NCBI RefSeq assembly: GCF_003367195.1 | Contig: NZ_QRGO01000001.1 | Span: forward strand, 730,501 to 794,500 | DNA from: Undibacter mobilis | Lineage (GTDB): Bacteria > Pseudomonadota > Alphaproteobacteria > Rhizobiales > Xanthobacteraceae | DNA: 64,000 nucleotides | Direction: 5' to 3' | In this document: positions 27,100 to 37,209 of the stretch, piece after piece | Numbering within the stretch: position 1 is the stretch's first letter | How the letters are laid out: every line of letters begins with the position of its first letter | Made by a program: the position numbers and the translations under genes | Notes under the pieces: model-generated | What the model was told of the DNA's origin: nothing | The model's database searches: none | Seen by the model: the letters and a program-made list of their open reading frames with translations, nothing else

Positions 27100-29437
27100 G
27101 CGCCCACACCAAAGGGTCCGGTGGCGACGGCATGAAGTGGGTCGGACGCTCGATCCGGCGGCTGGAAGACCCGGCTTTGGTACAAGGCCGCGGCCGGTTC
27201 ACTGGCGACCTGCCTTCGGCACGTTGGGTGCGCTTCGTGCGCAGCCCTAACGCGGCCGGCACGATCAAGAGCATCACTGCGCCCGAGGGCGCCATGGTGA
27301 TCACCGCGGCCGACATCAAGGGCGTGAAGAAGATCACGCCGATGCTGCACAAGTTCAATTACAAACCGGTCGGCCAGCCGATCCTGGCCGATGGCGAAGT
27401 GCGTTTCGTCGGCGAAGCGGTTGCCGCCGTGGTCGCGGCAAGCGAGGAAGAAGCTGAGGATATCGCCGATCTGGTGGAGATCGAGATCGAGGACACCGCC
27501 GCGGTGGTCGACGGCCGCGCCGCTATCGAGGACGGCGCGCGGCAAATTCACCCCGAAGCGCCCGGCAATGTCATCCTCAAGGGCGAAGCCAAGACGCCGG
27601 GCTTCGATGACGTGTGGGCAACCGCCGCCAAGATAATACGCTGCGATGCCCGCTCCCACCGGCAGAACGCGACGCCGATGGAAGCGCGCGCGGCGCACGC
27701 AGCTTACGATCCGGTCTCCGGCCGCATCACGCTCCACTGCACGGCACAGATGCCGCATTTGATGCGCACGGCGATCGCGGACTGCATCGGCATGCCGGAG
27801 TCCGATTTGCGTGTGATCGCGCCCGATGTCGGCGGCGGCTTCGGCCAGAAGATGTCGCTCTGCACCGAATACGTGCTGGTGACGTGGCTGGCGCGGCACC
27901 TGAAAACATCCGTCGCCTGGACCGAGGACCGCCGTGAGAATCTGATCGCTTCTTTTCATTCGCGCGACCAGTACGTCACGCTCGAAGGCGCTTTCGATAA
28001 AGACGCCAAGCTGATCGCGCTGCGCGCCGATGTGCTCTCCAATGTCGGCGCCTATTCCTGCTTTCCCACCACCTGCGGCGTCGAGCCCTTGATGGCCATG
28101 GCGGAAATGCCGGGCCCCTACGACGTGCAGCAGTATCAATGCCTCGCCCGCGGCGTGCTGACAAATACCTGCACCATGGCGGCCTATCGCGGCGTGTCGC
28201 GCCCGGTCATTACCTTTACCCTCGAACGACTGATGGACAAGGCCGCCAAGGCTTTCGCCGTCGACCCGATCGACATCCGCCGCAGGAACCTGATCACGCA
28301 GTTTCCCTACAAGTCGGCGATGGGCCTCGAATACGACGAGGCGAGCTATCGCGAAACGATGGAGATAGCGGTCGAAGCCATCAATATGCCGGCGTTCCGC
28401 GCCCGCCAGCAACTGGCGCGCGACAAGGGCGAGTATCTCGGCATCGGCTTTGCCACCTTCTCCGAGCGCACGGGCTACGGCTCGCCGGCTTTCGCCGCAC
28501 GCGGCATGGCGATCACACCGGGCTGGGAGACGGTGCATGTTACCGTCGATCCGTCAGGCTTCGTCGAGGCGCGCATCGGTTCGTCACCGCACGGCCAGGG
28601 CCTGCGTACGACTTTGGCGCAGATCATTGCCGACGAAATCGGCGTGCCGCCGGAGATGATCAAGGTGATCCACGGCGACACCGACACGGCACCCTACGGC
28701 TGGGGCACTTTCGCCAGTCGTTCGCTGGTCATTTCCGGCGGCGCGACCTTGATCGCGGCGCGAAAGATCCGCGCCAAGCTTCTGAAGATTGCCGGCCACA
28801 TGCTGGAAGCGGCCGAGACCGACATCGTACTGGAAGACGGCAAAGCGAAAGTCGCCGGCACCGACCGCGACATTTCCATCGCGGCGATGGCCCGCGAAGC
28901 CTACACGCAGACGCACCGCTTCAAGGGCGAGATCGAGCCGGGCCTTACCGAGAGCGGCACCTACGATCCGCCCGGCACCTTCTCCAACGCCTGTCATGTT
29001 GCCCTTGTGCGGCTCGATGCCGAGACCGGCCACGTCAAGGTGGAACGCTATCTGGTTGCCGAAGACGCCGGCCGCATCATTAATCCGATGATCGCCGACG
29101 GCCAGGTACATGGCGGCGTCGCGCAAGGCATCGGCAACGCGCTGCTTGAAGAGATCATCTACGACGAATCGGGCGCGATCCTGACCGCCAACCTTGCCGA
29201 CTACATGCCACCGACCGCGCACGAAATTCCGTCAATCGAGCTGCATCACATGGAAACGCTGTCGACGCAGTCGATTACCAAGGCCAAGGGCCTCGGCGAA
29301 GGCGGCACCATCGGGCCGCCGGCCGCCGTGCTCAACGCCATCAACGACGCACTGACGCCGTTTGGCGTCGAGATCGACACCATTCCGGCCACGCCGCAGC
29401 GCATCCGCGCGTTGCTGCGCAACGCCGAGAGAGCAAC

Positions 29438-29441
<4 letters not shown>
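27096..29441 (+). CDS. Molybdenum hydroxylase molybdopterin-binding (large) subunit 1
   Basis: A 781-residue xanthine-dehydrogenase/CoxL-family catalytic subunit that would hydroxylate a carbon with water-derived oxygen at a Mo centre. The Mo-cofactor motifs are present: DVGGGFGQKMSL near residue 246, AAYRGVSRP near residue 365 (not the AYxCSFR of form I CO dehydrogenase), GSSPHGQGLRTT near residue 495, and the catalytic Glu in KGLGEGGTIGPPA near residue 735. It overlaps both neighbours by four bases. CO oxidation is therefore unlikely; an aromatic, heterocyclic or aldehyde substrate fits better. Confidence 0.9.
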
Positions 29442-29914
<473 letters not shown>

Positions 29915-29929
29915 TGCCGGCGCTCCGTC

Positions 29930-32206
29930 ATGGCTGAGTCGAAGCAAAAGAAATTCATCGGCCGTTCCGTGCCGCGGCTGGAGGATCGTCCGCTGCTCAC
30001 CGGCCGAGGCCGCTTCGCCGCCGACGTGAATTTCCCGGGCCAGTGGGCGATGCGCGTGGTGCGCTCGCCGATCGCACACGGCAGACTCAACGGCATCGAC
30101 GCCTCGGTCGCGCTCGCCATGCCCGGCGTGCATGCCGTGTGGACCTTCGCCGATGTCGCCCATATTCCGCCGATCCCGTTCCGTCTCACTGGCTTGAAGG
30201 CGCTGGAGCCGTATCAGCAGCGCGTCCTGGCGTCCGACACCGTGCGCTATGTCGGCGAGCCGGTGGCGGTGGTGTTCGCCGACAATGCCTATCTCGCCGA
30301 AGACGCGGCCGAGATTGTCGAACTTGACATCGAACCGCTCGCGCCGGTGATGAACGCGACCGACGCCCCCGGGCCATTCGATACCATGCAGAGCACCGAG
30401 CCGGATATCATCCGCAAAGGCTATGGCGACGTCGATGCGGCATTCAAGGCCGCGGATTTCGTTGTCACGCTCGAACTCTCTGTTGGCCGTCATTCCGGCG
30501 TGCCGCTCGAGACACGCGGCGCCATTGGCTACTACAACGAAGCGCTCGACCGCCTTGAAATGCACGGCGCCGCCAAGGTGCCGCACTGGAACCGCGACAC
30601 GATGGGCCGCATGCTTGGCCGCAGCCGCGACAACTTCCAGCTCTTCGAAGGCCATGTCGGCGGCGGCTTCGGCATTCGCGGCGAAATCTATCCCGAGGAC
30701 GTGATTGTCTGCGCCGCGGCGCTGCACTTCAGAAAGCCGATCAAGTGGATTGAAGACCGCCGCGAGCATCTGATCTCGGCCAATCACTCGCGGCAGCAGA
30801 CGCACCGCGTCCGTGCCGCCATCGATGCCGAAGGCCGCATTCTCGCAATCGACAACGAATTCTTCCACGACAACGGCGCCTACATGCGAACGCATGCGGC
30901 AACCGTACCGGATCTTGCCGCCGCAATGTTGCCGGGACCCTATCGCATCCCCGCCTATCGCGCGACCGCTCACCTGCGCCTGACCAACAAGACCCCATGC
31001 GGCACCTATCGTGCGCCGGGCCGCTATGAATCGACTTTCGTACGCGAACGTCTGCTCGACGCCATTGCCGCTAATGTCGGTATTGACAAGGTGGAAGTCC
31101 GCAAGCGCAACCTGCTGTCGAAGAGCGCGATGCCTTACACATTGGGCCTCGAGACGCTGGGCACGCACATCGTCTACGACTCCGGCGATTACGGATTGCT
31201 GCTGGACAAGGCACTGGAGCGCGCCGGCTGGCCGAAGCTGCAAAAGGACATGGCCAAACGGCGCGCCAACGGCGAAATGGTCGGCGCCGGCGTCGCCATG
31301 TTCGTCGAGAAAAGCGGCCTCGGCCCGTTCGACGACGTGCGCGTGGAAGTGAAGAATGACGGCAACATCGAACTGATCACCGGGGCGGCGTCGGTGGGTC
31401 AGGGCATTGAAACAGCGATGGCGCAAATCTGCGCCGAGACGCTCGGCGTCGATTACACTTCGGTGAATGTCATCCACGGCCAGACCGATCGCATCGGCCG
31501 CGGCCTCGGCGCCTTCGCCTCGCGCGTTACGGTGATGACCGGCGAAGCCACCAAGCGCGCTTCCACAAGGCTGCGCACCCATGTCCTTAAACTGGCTGCC
31601 GAACTGATGCAGGCCGACGCCGGGGAGCTCGACATCGTTGATGGCGAGATTGTCCATATCGGCGGCGTGCCCGGCCCGTCGATGAAACTAGCCGATCTCG
31701 CCAAGGCGAGGCCCGGTGAACTGATCGCCGAGGACACGTTCGAGTCGACGCACATGGTCTATCCCTATGGCGTCCACGTGGCCGCGGTGCGTGTCGATGC
31801 GGAGACTGGCGGCATAACGATCGAAAAATATGTAATGGCTTACGACGTCGGCAAGGCGGTCAATCCCATGCTCGTGGAGGGCCAGATTGCCGGCGGTCTG
31901 GCGCAGGGCATTGGCGGCGCGTTGTTCGAGGAATTTCTTTACGACGAAAGCGGCGAGCCGCTGTCGGTCACCTTCGCCGATTATCTGATGCCGACGGCGC
32001 ACGAAGTGCCGGAATCATCAATTCTGATCACCGAAGATGCGCCGAGCCCGCTCAATTCACTGGGGCTGAAAGGCGCCGGTGAAGGCGGCACCACCCCTGT
32101 TGGCGCGGTTCTCGCCTCTGCTATAGATGATGCCCTGCAACGGCCGGGCGCGATCCTCACCCTTCCGGTGACACCGCAACGCCTCCGCGCCATCTGCAAA
32201 AAATAG
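29930..32206 (+). CDS. Molybdenum hydroxylase molybdopterin-binding (large) subunit 2
   Basis: A 758-residue second CoxL/XDH-type catalytic subunit, clearly diverged from the first. It begins with the same IGRSVPRLEDRPLLTGRGRF layout, has GHVGGGFGIRGEIYPED in place of subunit 1's VGGGFGQKMSL, CGTYRAPGRYEST in place of AAYRGVSRP, GAASVGQGIETA, and the catalytic-type Glu in GAGEGGTTPVGA. All Mo-site blocks look intact, so it is probably active rather than decayed. One FAD and one FeS subunit gene accompany two large-subunit genes, suggesting either two alternative trimers or two catalytic chains in one complex. Confidence 0.9.
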   Translation: MAESKQKKFIGRSVPRLEDRPLLTGRGRFAADVNFPGQWAMRVVRSPIAHGRLNGIDASVALAMPGVHAVWTFADVAHIPPIPFRLTGLKALEPYQQRVLASDTVRYVGEPVAVVFADNAYLAEDAAEIVELDIEPLAPVMNATDAPGPFDTMQSTEPDIIRKGYGDVDAAFKAADFVVTLELSVGRHSGVPLETRGAIGYYNEALDRLEMHGAAKVPHWNRDTMGRMLGRSRDNFQLFEGHVGGGFGIRGEIYPEDVIVCAAALHFRKPIKWIEDRREHLISANHSRQQTHRVRAAIDAEGRILAIDNEFFHDNGAYMRTHAATVPDLAAAMLPGPYRIPAYRATAHLRLTNKTPCGTYRAPGRYESTFVRERLLDAIAANVGIDKVEVRKRNLLSKSAMPYTLGLETLGTHIVYDSGDYGLLLDKALERAGWPKLQKDMAKRRANGEMVGAGVAMFVEKSGLGPFDDVRVEVKNDGNIELITGAASVGQGIETAMAQICAETLGVDYTSVNVIHGQTDRIGRGLGAFASRVTVMTGEATKRASTRLRTHVLKLAAELMQADAGELDIVDGEIVHIGGVPGPSMKLADLAKARPGELIAEDTFESTHMVYPYGVHVAAVRVDAETGGITIEKYVMAYDVGKAVNPMLVEGQIAGGLAQGIGGALFEEFLYDESGEPLSVTFADYLMPTAHEVPESSILITEDAPSPLNSLGLKGAGEGGTTPVGAVLASAIDDALQRPGAILTLPVTPQRLRAICKK

Positions 32207-32246
32207 AACCAGGCGCCTTGGAAGCGCCCACGGGGGGAATGCTTCG

Positions 32247-33080
32247 ATGAGCGACGACAGCGTGCCGCAGCTAAAGGCGCCGGCAGGAACCTGCGACTGT
32301 CATATCCATATCTACGATTCGGCTTATCCGACGTCGGCGACCGCGGTGGTGACGCCGCCGGACGCGTCGCTTGCCGATTATCTTGCGATGTGCCGCAAGA
32401 TGGGTATCGAGCGCACCGTGCTGGTGCAGGCCTCCGCCTATGGCAAGGACAACCGACTGCTGCTCAAATGCATGGCGGACATGGGCCCGCGTGCGCGCGG
32501 CATTGTCGTGGTCGACGAGACCGTGACTGACGAGGAACTTGACCGCCTGACCAAGCTTGGCGTGCGCGGCATCCGCTTTTTCATGCTGGCCGGCGCGCCG
32601 TTGCCGCTGTCATTGCTTGAGACCATGGCGGCGCGCGTGGCGCCGTTCGGCTGGACCGTCAACTTCCAGTGCGACGGCCGTGAACTGGCCGATCACGAGG
32701 CGCGACTCAAGGCGCTGCCGACCACGGTGACCATCGACCATCAGGGCAAGTTTCTGGAGCCCGTTGAGCCCGATCATCCGGGCTTCAAGGCACTGCTGCG
32801 CCTGCTGGAGACCGGCAAGGTCTGGTACAAGCTCGCCGCGCCTTACGAGACCTCGAAACTTGGCCCGCCTTATTACGACGATGTCGGCCGGCTGGCGAAG
32901 CTGCTGGTCAAGACCGCGCCGGACCGCGGCCTGTGGGCCTCGAACTGGCCCTATCCCATGGCCGGCGCGAAGACGCCGCAAGACGCCTGGACACTCGACA
33001 TGCTGCTCGACTGGGTGCCGGACGAGAAAACACGGCACAAGATTTTGGTCGACAACCCGGCCACGCTGTACGGGTTCTAG
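32247..33080 (+). CDS. Amidohydrolase-2 family TIM-barrel hydrolase (pyrone-dicarboxylate-lactonase-like)
   Basis: A 277-residue metal-dependent or lactonase-type hydrolase. GGGGGGAA precedes the ATG. The HxH motif is in GTCDCHIHIYD at residues 12-22, a conserved His in IDHQGKFLEP near residue 165, and the strand-8 motif is WASNWPYP near residue 230, where related enzymes often have Asp in place of this Asn. The family includes 2-pyrone-4,6-dicarboxylate lactonase and related ring-opening hydrolases. It is 40 bases after the molybdenum hydroxylase genes and probably in the same operon, consistent with hydrolysis of their product. Its TAG stop overlaps the stop of the convergent marR-like gene (CTAG). 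Confidence 0.8.
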   Translation: MSDDSVPQLKAPAGTCDCHIHIYDSAYPTSATAVVTPPDASLADYLAMCRKMGIERTVLVQASAYGKDNRLLLKCMADMGPRARGIVVVDETVTDEELDRLTKLGVRGIRFFMLAGAPLPLSLLETMAARVAPFGWTVNFQCDGRELADHEARLKALPTTVTIDHQGKFLEPVEPDHPGFKALLRLLETGKVWYKLAAPYETSKLGPPYYDDVGRLAKLLVKTAPDRGLWASNWPYPMAGAKTPQDAWTLDMLLDWVPDEKTRHKILVDNPATLYGF

Positions 33081-33577
33081 CCCAGCTTCTTCAGCAATGT
33101 CGCAACGGTGCGTTGCTCGGCCGCCGTCAGCGGCGCCAATGTCTGCGCGGTGATCTGCGCTGCCACTTGCAGCGCCGCTTCGGTGACGCGGCGACCTTCA
33201 TCGGTGAGCGTGACCGCGCGGCGGCGGCGATCCTTCGGATCGCTGAGCGCGGTGACGAAACCGCGCGCCGACAGCCGATCGACGACGCCCTTGATGGTAG
33301 CGGCATCGAGATAGATCAGCCGGCCGAGCTGATTCTGCGACGACGGCCCGGTCTCGTAGAGCTTGGCCAGCGCCGCAAACTGAGTCTGAGTCAGGCCGTC
33401 GACCATATTGGCGGTAAAGATCGCCGTGTGGCGCTGCGTGGCGATGCGCATCAAAAAGCCGACCTGCTCATCGAGCACATAAACGCCCGACGCCGCTTCG
33501 TCCGCCACATTGGCGACCTTGAGCTTGCTTCGCGCCATGACCTGATCCAACCCGGCTCGTCTTATTTGCGAAAGCAT
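33077..33577 (-). CDS. MarR-family transcriptional regulator
   Basis: A 166-residue winged-helix regulator if read from 33577; the ATG at 33538 (MARSKLKVANV, 153 residues) is an equally likely start. The wHTH core runs from LTQTQFAALAKLYETGPSSQ through GVVDRLSARGFVTALSDPKDRRRRAVTLT. MarR dimers bind palindromes and are usually released by small aromatic ligands. It ends a minus-strand run of transport and catabolic genes, and its 3' end overlaps that of the amidohydrolase by four bases. It is the obvious candidate to act at the palindromes at 40331 and 43927, though no contact can be shown from sequence. Confidence 0.9.
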   Translation of the reverse strand: MLSQIRRAGLDQVMARSKLKVANVADEAASGVYVLDEQVGFLMRIATQRHTAIFTANMVDGLTQTQFAALAKLYETGPSSQNQLGRLIYLDAATIKGVVDRLSARGFVTALSDPKDRRRRAVTLTDEGRRVTEAALQVAAQITAQTLAPLTAAEQRTVATLLKKLG

Positions 33578-33623
33578 GGCTGGGAATTCGCCGGAGAGGA
33601 AGTCTTTTTCCCGGAAATCACCC

Positions 33624-34349
33624 TTAGACAGTCAGATAAGCGCGCTGAATGTCGAGATTACCGGACAGCTCGGCCATCGTGCCCTGCCAATGGATTTCGC
33701 CCTTTTCCAGCACATAAACGCGATCCGAGACCAGTCTTGCGAAATGGATGTTCTGTTCGGAGAGCAGGATCGACAGTCCTTCTTTCTTCAGTTCAATAAT
33801 GGTGTTGGCCATTTGCTCGACGATCAGAGGGGCAACGCCCTCCGACGGTTCGTCGAGCAGCACCATCAGCGGGTTCCCCATCAGCGTACGCGCCACGGTG
33901 AGCATCTGCTGCTCGCCGCCGCTCATGCGTCCGCCGGGACGGTTCGGCATTTCACCGAGATTGGGAAACAGTTCGAACAACCGTTGCGGCGTCCATACCG
34001 GCGCCGGCTGACCGTCCGGGAATCGGCGCGGCGGCTGGCGGCCAATGTCGAGATTTTCCATCACGGTCAGCTCGGAGAAAATGCGGCGGTCTTCCGGCGT
34101 GAAGCCCAGCCCCAGCCGCGCGATCTCGAATGGGCGCAAGGCCGCAACGTCGGCATTGTTGAAGCGCACCGCGCCACGACGGGTGACGAGCCCCATCAAC
34201 GCCTTCATGGTCGTGGTCTTGCCGGCGCCATTGCGGCCCATCAGCGCCACAACCTCGCCGCGGCCGACGGTGAAGGAGACGTCGTGCAGAATCTGCGCCG
34301 CGCCGTACCAGGCCTTCAGCCCTTCGACATCAAGCATCGTCTCGCTCAT
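33624..34349 (-). CDS. livF: ABC transporter ATPase (LivF-like), operon 2
   Basis: A 241-residue ATPase with Walker A GRNGAGKTTT, the LivF-type GLGFTPEDRRIFSELTVMENL segment, signature RMSGGEQQMLTVARTL and Walker B MVLLDEPSEGVAP. The start overlaps the LivG-like stop (ATGA). It belongs to the second Liv-type transporter of the window, which is linked to the catabolic genes and the MarR regulator and probably imports a catabolic substrate rather than amino acids. Confidence 0.9.
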   Translation of the reverse strand: MSETMLDVEGLKAWYGAAQILHDVSFTVGRGEVVALMGRNGAGKTTTMKALMGLVTRRGAVRFNNADVAALRPFEIARLGLGFTPEDRRIFSELTVMENLDIGRQPPRRFPDGQPAPVWTPQRLFELFPNLGEMPNRPGGRMSGGEQQMLTVARTLMGNPLMVLLDEPSEGVAPLIVEQMANTIIELKKEGLSILLSEQNIHFARLVSDRVYVLEKGEIHWQGTMAELSGNLDIQRAYLTV

Positions 34350-35110
34350 GACGATGCCTCCTGAAATGTCTTGCCGGTGCCGAAATAGACCTCCTGCACC
34401 TTGGCATTATCGCGAATGGCGGCGGCGTTGCCGTCGGCAATCAGGCGCCCGCGCGCCAGCACAATGATGCGGTCGGCGTAGGAAAAGACCACGTCCATCG
34501 AATGCTCGGTGAACAGCACTGAAATGCCGCGATCGATAACGAGCTGCTTGACCAGCTTGATGAGCTCATTGCGCTCACGCGGCGCCATGCCGGCGGTCGG
34601 CTCGTCCATCAAGAGAAGTTGCGGATCGTTGGCGAGCGCAATCGCGAGTTCGATGCGTTTGACGTCGCCGTAAGCGAGCTCGCGGCTCGGCCGGTCGGCG
34701 CTGTCCGCCATGCCGACTTGCGCCAGCAGTTCCAAGGCTCGCTCGCGATACAGCGACGACGCCGGCCGCCACAAATTGAGAATACGGCGCGCGTGTGAGA
34801 TCAGCGCCATCTGCACATTCTCGACCACGGTCATCGAACCGAAGGTGGCGGCGACCTGGAAAGTACGACCGACGCCGAGCCGCCAGATGTCGCGCGGCTG
34901 CATGCAGGCGATGCTTCGGTCACCGATGAGGATATCGCCGGCATCGGGCGCGAGCTGGCCATTGATCATGTTGAAGGTGGTGGACTTGCCGGCGCCGTTC
35001 GGCCCGATCAAGGCGAGAAACTCGCCTTTGCCAATGTCGAACGAAACGTTATCGACGGCGCGCACGCCGCCGAAGGATTTGCCAAGCGAGTTGACCGACA
35101 GGACGCTCAT
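34346..35110 (-). CDS. livG: ABC transporter ATPase (LivG-like), operon 2
   Basis: A 254-residue ATPase. The ATG at 35110 is chosen because it overlaps the permease stop (ATGA) and opens with MSVLSVNSLGKSFGGVRAV; the frame continues upstream only as a shadow of the permease gene. Walker A is GPNGAGKST, the LivG-type segment is GVGRTFQVAATFGSMTVVEN, the signature is the unusual ELAYGDVKRIELAIAL, and Walker B is LLLMDEPTAGMAP. It works with the LivF-like ATPase and the fused permease. Confidence 0.9.
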   Translation of the reverse strand: MSVLSVNSLGKSFGGVRAVDNVSFDIGKGEFLALIGPNGAGKSTTFNMINGQLAPDAGDILIGDRSIACMQPRDIWRLGVGRTFQVAATFGSMTVVENVQMALISHARRILNLWRPASSLYRERALELLAQVGMADSADRPSRELAYGDVKRIELAIALANDPQLLLMDEPTAGMAPRERNELIKLVKQLVIDRGISVLFTEHSMDVVFSYADRIIVLARGRLIADGNAAAIRDNAKVQEVYFGTGKTFQEASS

Positions 35111-37002
35111 GCGCGACCTCCCGACTTCTTCTCGGCGCGCCGCAGCATCGAGAACGCCCCGGCAATGCCCTGCGGGAAAGCCAGCACGAGTATGAGGATG
35201 ACGCAGCCAAGCAGCGCGCGCCAGTATTCGGTCTGCCGCATCACCGTATCCTGCAGCAACGCGAACACCGAGGCGCCGACAATTGGACCGACCAGGGTCT
35301 GAATGCCGCCGAGCAACACCATTACGAGGCCATCGATGGAGCGGCCGACGGCTATCGCTTCCGGCGAGATCGAGCCCTTGGCAAAGGCAAACAGACCGCC
35401 GGCAACGCCGCAAATGCAGCCGGCAATGGCGAAGCCGAGCCAGTGAATGTGTTTGACGTCGATGCCGATGGCTTCTGCGCGCAGCGGCGAGTCGCGGCCC
35501 GCGCGCATGGCATAGCCCAACGGCGCGAACAGGAAGCGGCGCAGCAGCAGCACGGCGATGACGGCCAGCGTCAGCGCCAGCAGGTAATAGACCCAGGCCT
35601 TGTTGAACGGCGCGGTCGGCCACACGCCGATCACGCCGTTGGAGCCGCCAGTGAAGGTTTCCCATTGGAAGACTGCGGCCCAGACGATCTGGGCGAAGGC
35701 CAGCGTCAGCATGGCGAGATAGACTCCGGACAGCCTCACGGCGAACCAGCCGAACAGCAAGGCGCCGAGCAGAGCGACGGCGGGCGCCGCCAGCAGCGCC
35801 GCCAGCATCGGGAAGCCGGCGAGCTTGACCAGCAGCGCCGCACCGTAAGCGCCGAGGCCGAAGTAAGCGGCGTGGCCGAAGGAGTGCATGCCGCCCGGCC
35901 CCATGATGAAGTGCAATGAGGTGGCGAAGATCACGGCGATCAGGACATCGGTGGCGAGCACCATCAGATAGGGCGAGCTTTGCGCCATCACCGGCAAGGC
36001 CAGCAGCAGCAGCAAGACAATGGCGCCAAAAACCTTCAGCAACGGCGCCGCGGGCCGGGTCGGTTCTTCAGGCTCGGCAACCGAACGCACATTGCCCTGC
36101 GGCTTGCCGAGCAGGCCGTATGGTCGCACGATCAGGACGATGGCCATGACGATGAATTCGGCGACCAGGGTAAATTTCGAAGCGTTGAACTTGACGAAGC
36201 CGAGATCGACCACGCCGATGGCGATGCACAGCGCCTTGACCTCGGCAATGATGATCGCGGCGAGGTAGGCGCCGGTGATCGAGCCCATGCCGCCGACCAC
36301 GACGACCACGAAGGCGTCGCCGATTGCGATCAGGTCGGTCGCCAGATTGGCCGGCTCACGCGCGAGCTGCAGTGCGCCGCCCAGACCGGCCAGCATCGAG
36401 CCGAGCGCGAACACCGAAGTGAACAGTACCGCCTGATTGACGCCCAGCGCACCGACCATTTCGCGATCCTGCGTCGCAGCGCGGATAAGGCGGCCGAAGC
36501 GCGTTTTGGCGAGTGCGAAATGCAGAAGGATGAGAACCGCTGGCGCAATGAAGATCAGGAACAGGTCGTAGCTCGGCAACCGACGGCCGAAGACCTCGAC
36601 CGCGCCGGTGAGGCCGGGCGCGCGCGGACCGAGCAGGTCTTCCGGACCCCACAGCCACAAGGTCATGTCATTGAACATCAGCACCAGCGCGAATGTCGCC
36701 AGCAGCTGGAACAGTTCCGGCGCTCGATAGATTCGCCGCAGCAGCAGTATCTCGATCGCGGCGCCGATCAGGCCGACGAACAGGGCCGTCAGAACAATGC
36801 CGCCCCAGAAACCGAAGGCACCGCCGATCTTCGTCGCCAGCGTGTAGGCGATATAGGTCCCGAGCATATAGAGGGACCCGTGCGCGATATTGACGATGCG
36901 CGTGACGCCAAAAATCAGCGACAGCCCGGCTGCAATGAAGAACAGGCCGGAGGCGGTCGAAAGACCGTTAAGCGCCTGAAACAGGAAAGCGTTGAGGGTC
37001 AT
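35107..37002 (-). CDS. Fused LivH-LivM-type ABC permease, operon 2
   Basis: A 631-residue membrane protein that joins both permease subunits in one chain. Residues 1 to about 293 are LivH-like (GLSLIFGVTRIVNIAHGSLYM, then IRAATQDREMVGALGVNQA, ending LIVRPYGLLGKP). A hydrophilic linker of about 20 residues (NVRSVAEPEEPTRPAA) leads to the LivM-like half (IMGPGGMHSFGHAAYFGLGA, then RLSGVYLAMLTLAFAQIVW and RAEAIGIDVKHIHWLGF). Operon 1 of this window has the same subunits as separate genes. The fusion fixes a 1:1 ratio and makes this a three-gene membrane system. Confidence 0.9.
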   Translation of the reverse strand: MTLNAFLFQALNGLSTASGLFFIAAGLSLIFGVTRIVNIAHGSLYMLGTYIAYTLATKIGGAFGFWGGIVLTALFVGLIGAAIEILLLRRIYRAPELFQLLATFALVLMFNDMTLWLWGPEDLLGPRAPGLTGAVEVFGRRLPSYDLFLIFIAPAVLILLHFALAKTRFGRLIRAATQDREMVGALGVNQAVLFTSVFALGSMLAGLGGALQLAREPANLATDLIAIGDAFVVVVVGGMGSITGAYLAAIIIAEVKALCIAIGVVDLGFVKFNASKFTLVAEFIVMAIVLIVRPYGLLGKPQGNVRSVAEPEEPTRPAAPLLKVFGAIVLLLLLALPVMAQSSPYLMVLATDVLIAVIFATSLHFIMGPGGMHSFGHAAYFGLGAYGAALLVKLAGFPMLAALLAAPAVALLGALLFGWFAVRLSGVYLAMLTLAFAQIVWAAVFQWETFTGGSNGVIGVWPTAPFNKAWVYYLLALTLAVIAVLLLRRFLFAPLGYAMRAGRDSPLRAEAIGIDVKHIHWLGFAIAGCICGVAGGLFAFAKGSISPEAIAVGRSIDGLVMVLLGGIQTLVGPIVGASVFALLQDTVMRQTEYWRALLGCVILILVLAFPQGIAGAFSMLRRAEKKSGGRA

Positions 37003-37009
37003 GATTTCA

Positions 37010-37203
37010 CTTATCCCTCCCCTGAAAGAGGAGGGTGGCTGCGAGACAGTAGCGCGTTCACGCGCGTCTTCGACGCGCTATGCGAGCGGCCGGGTGGGAC
37101 CTGACGTCAAAGCGCCCCCACCCGGTCGGCGTAGCCTGTCGTCGGGCGCCGCTTCGCGGCGCCCCGTTGGCTGACCACCCTCCCCAGGACGGGGAGGGAT
37201 AAG
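37010..37203. repeat. 194-bp element with perfect 13-bp terminal inverted repeats
   Basis: It starts CTTATCCCTCCCC and ends GGGGAGGGATAAG, exact reverse complements; inner arms (GAGGGTGGCTG and GCTGACCACCCTC) extend the pairing. The interior holds further inverted words and no reading frame of substance. It fills the gap between the substrate-binding-protein gene and the fused permease gene of operon 2. It could be a miniature element or a long structured repeat; no target duplication is obvious. Confidence 0.75.
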
Positions 37204-37209
37204 AAGAGT

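Noticed and set aside
37010..37203. An insertion sequence
   Set aside because: It has terminal inverted repeats but is only 194 bases, with no transposase and no clear target-site duplication; recorded as a repeat instead.
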